The notes beneath the pieces are model-generated. The model made no database searches. It saw nothing but the letters and a program-made list of their open reading frames with translations, and was not told the origin of the DNA. From the NCBI GenBank assembly GCA_964501925.1, contig CAZCTM010000038.1, forward strand, positions 1 through 16,406: a stretch of 16,406 nt of DNA, given 5' to 3'. Shown here in pieces: positions 14,567-16,406 of the stretch. Position 1 is the first letter of the stretch. Each line of letters opens with the position of its first letter. The position numbers and the translations under genes are program-made. Origin of the DNA: CAYLYU01 sp964501925. GTDB lineage: Bacteria > Pseudomonadota > Zetaproteobacteria > Mariprofundales > Mariprofundaceae.

Positions 14567-16406
14567 TCAGAACCGCTGCTTGATGTACTCGTTCATCTGA
14601 CTGCCTGTCAGCTCAATGGATGAAGCGGCACTGCGTACAAAGAAGCGTTCGACCGCTCCATCTTTCACATAAGCAGGCCCCTTGGCAGGCTGGCATTCCA
14701 CAACCATTACCCGAGTCCCGTCATAATCTTCAAACCTTGGATGGAGGTAGAGCATGACGTGGGAGCCAAGGCGAGAACGAATCAGGTTATCAAGATGAAG
14801 AGCAAACTTGTCCTCGTTAGGAAAGCCATCCTCTCCGATGCCGATGGCTGTTCCATCATCCGCCACCCCAACCACAAGCTTGCCGCCACTGCTGTTAAGG
14901 AACGCCGCTATGGTTTTAAGAACCCCCATCTCCATACGCGGATCGTTCTGTCCTGTATGCAGGTTTTTCCGCAGAGTGGATTTAAACTCGATGGTCTTGG
15001 ACTCGCCATGCTCAACGAGCAGGGATACAGGCTCCTCTTTTTCCTCAGCAATGCGCGGCCGGTCACCAAGCAGCACCTTGTAGGCCTCGCCAATCACGCC
15101 AGCCATCAACTCCCGCCGCTGCTGAAGAAATTCCTGATACTCCATATGTTCCCAGCCATCAGGCAGCGCATGCCAGTGATACATCTGCTTCAGCTCTTGA
15201 TCGCTGAAACGGCTTGCCAACCGGGGAACATATTCAGCAGGAGGCAGGTCGGCGATCTCCGCATTATCGCCCCACTCAACCATGGCAAAGTTGGCGATCT
15301 GGTTTGTGTCCCGTGTTTGGGTGATGCCGAGAGAGTTCAGATATGCCTTCGGGAAAAGGTGATGCCGCTCCAGCGATGCTCGATGTCCCTGTGTCACCGG
15401 ATCCATCAACTCCGAAACCTTCTGATGGGAAAACAATACCCGTGCATCGAGCACATTCAGTGCTGCAAAATAGGCGAACATTGAGGGGCTGATAGCCGCA
15501 GCAGTAGCAAGTTCATTCGGTAAGGTGATATCCCAGTAGTCTCTGGTCATGGTTGCCCGGCAGACCTGCAACAAGGTTTCTTCAAATTCATCCGCACTGC
15601 TAATGTCGCTGAGCCGCCGCAAATCAAATTCCATTGCCGATTCAGGCGAGCTGGTATAGCGCCCGGTAATAGCGCTCATAAAGAACCAGACCGCAATCAA
15701 TCTGCGCAGCCTGTGCTCTTCCAGTTTAAATTCGGTGCGGCCCAGGAGATAGAGGATGTAGGCAAACAGCAAGTTGTTTTCCGAGCTGATCAGTTTGCCA
15801 CTCCGGAAGCCTGCAAAAAGAAGGCATTTCAGGAAGTCGTGCCAGTAGGTGAGATCAAGCACCTTGGCCTGAGCCGCTTTTAGCTTTTCAAACTGAATGT
15901 CCCTCAGCTCCTCGCTATACTGCTCAGTCTCTAAATCCTTGCCTCGAAGGATCGAATACACATATTTCAACCGTGCGCGCCGGAATGCCAGACCCACGCT
16001 GACACGTAGCAACTGGTCCGGCTTGGGTTGGATATAGTGATTGAAGGATGACGGGGTTCCCGATGATGGCTGCTTGGCTTCCCGGCAGAAGTTTTCCAGA
16101 TCGGTTCTGCCCTCGTCCCAGAAAACGGACATCAAGGTAAGAATAAAATCAGCCTGATTAAGCGTCTTGCCCTTGCTGTTGATGCGAACAAACACCTCGC
16201 TCACCTGTTCCTCATTCACATCTGCGGACAGCTCGAGAACGGTGAACGGAAAGGCCAGCAGGTTGCGCAAATCCATCACGGCGCGCTGCACCTGTTGCCG
16301 ATCTTCTTCCATCACTTCCCGGGATTCAGCCAGCCCGTCCAGATATGTATTCACCAGGCTGAAGAGGTCCACGTTTTCCTGCCAGAGAAGCGAGATGTCG
16401 GGCAGG
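14567..16406 (-). CDS. GmrSD-like (DUF262/DUF1524) restriction protein fused to AlbA_2 domain, 5' end outside window
   Basis: 613 residues are visible. The frame is open to the window edge, so the N-terminus is missing; the first start-like codon inside (GTG 16370-16372) is internal. Counting from that codon, residues 55-80 (EQVSEVFVRINSKGKTLNQADFILTL) are the end of DUF262, the ParB-like NTP-binding part of GmrS. Residues 323-382 are DUF1524, the HNH nuclease part of GmrD: RHHLFPKAYL (336-345) with D355-xx-QIANFAMVEW. GmrSD enzymes are type IV systems that cut modified phage DNA in an NTP-dependent way. Residues 455-601 add an AlbA_2 (Schlafen-like) domain: ESKTIEFKSTL (457-467), GGKLVVGVADDGTAIGIG (496-513) and FFVRSAASSIEL (577-588). 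The DUF262 DGQQR motif should lie just upstream of the window. Target specificity cannot be read from the sequence. Confidence 0.85.
   Translation of the reverse strand, partial: LPDISLLWQENVDLFSLVNTYLDGLAESREVMEEDRQQVQRAVMDLRNLLAFPFTVLELSADVNEEQVSEVFVRINSKGKTLNQADFILTLMSVFWDEGRTDLENFCREAKQPSSGTPSSFNHYIQPKPDQLLRVSVGLAFRRARLKYVYSILRGKDLETEQYSEELRDIQFEKLKAAQAKVLDLTYWHDFLKCLLFAGFRSGKLISSENNLLFAYILYLLGRTEFKLEEHRLRRLIAVWFFMSAITGRYTSSPESAMEFDLRRLSDISSADEFEETLLQVCRATMTRDYWDITLPNELATAAAISPSMFAYFAALNVLDARVLFSHQKVSELMDPVTQGHRASLERHHLFPKAYLNSLGITQTRDTNQIANFAMVEWGDNAEIADLPPAEYVPRLASRFSDQELKQMYHWHALPDGWEHMEYQEFLQQRRELMAGVIGEAYKVLLGDRPRIAEEKEEPVSLLVEHGESKTIEFKSTLRKNLHTGQNDPRMEMGVLKTIAAFLNSSGGKLVVGVADDGTAIGIGEDGFPNEDKFALHLDNLIRSRLGSHVMLYLHPRFEDYDGTRVMVVECQPAKGPAYVKDGAVERFFVRSAASSIELTGSQMNEYIKQRF

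Noticed and set aside
1..16406. CRISPR arrays, tRNA or rRNA genes
   Set aside because: No regularly spaced repeat array and no tRNA- or rRNA-like sequence was seen on either strand.

Overview
The window looks like a gammaproteobacterial chromosome segment of moderately high GC. The evidence is a ubiE-ubiJ-ubiB ubiquinone cluster in the order typical of that class, next to a two-part (nrdJa/nrdJb) B12-dependent class II ribonucleotide reductase like that of Pseudomonas and relatives. I cannot fix the genus from the sequence.

Layout. (1) Bases 1-72 hold two copies of an 11-base motif (GGAAATTTCTA) of unknown origin at the window edge. (2) Bases 73-3140, minus strand: ubiE, ubiJ and ubiB, transcribed in that order; these supply a C-methyltransferase, an SCP2-like lipid-binding accessory factor and an atypical kinase/ATPase of aerobic quinone synthesis. 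(3) Bases 3141-3343 are the divergent ubiE/nrdJa control region. It contains two consensus DnaA boxes plus a weaker third, a near-perfect NrdR box and a degenerate second NrdR box 32 bp away. (4) Bases 3344-7299, plus strand: nrdJa and nrdJb. nrdJa carries an in-frame 375-residue intein with both LAGLIDADG motifs. It sits immediately before the cysteine that should form the catalytic thiyl radical. nrdJb supplies the C-terminal cysteine-rich tail that nrdJa lacks. (5) Bases 7301-7373 form a long imperfect RNA-type hairpin between convergent nrdJb and hsdR. (6) Bases 7405-16406, minus strand, are a defence island. In transcription order it holds a GmrSD-like DUF262/DUF1524 protein fused to an AlbA_2 (Schlafen-like) domain and cut by the window edge, a DUF488 protein with an extra N-terminal domain, a probable dual-OB protein, an AbiEi/AbiEii-like type IV toxin-antitoxin pair, and HsdR of a type I restriction system.

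How the genes work together. The island is an interrupted type I restriction locus. HsdR is present without HsdM or HsdS, which I expect upstream beyond 16406, and at least five other genes would lie between. The toxin-antitoxin pair has its own promoter, with paired dyad operators overlapping it, and is tightly coupled to hsdR (2-nt gap). Restriction-subunit expression may therefore be under antitoxin autoregulation. The most noteworthy observations are this antitoxin-controlled, apparently near-leaderless abiEi-abiEii-hsdR unit, the intein at the RNR radical cysteine, the combined NrdR and DnaA control of a class II RNR, the DUF488/dual-OB pair of unknown role, and the GmrSD-AlbA_2 fusion.
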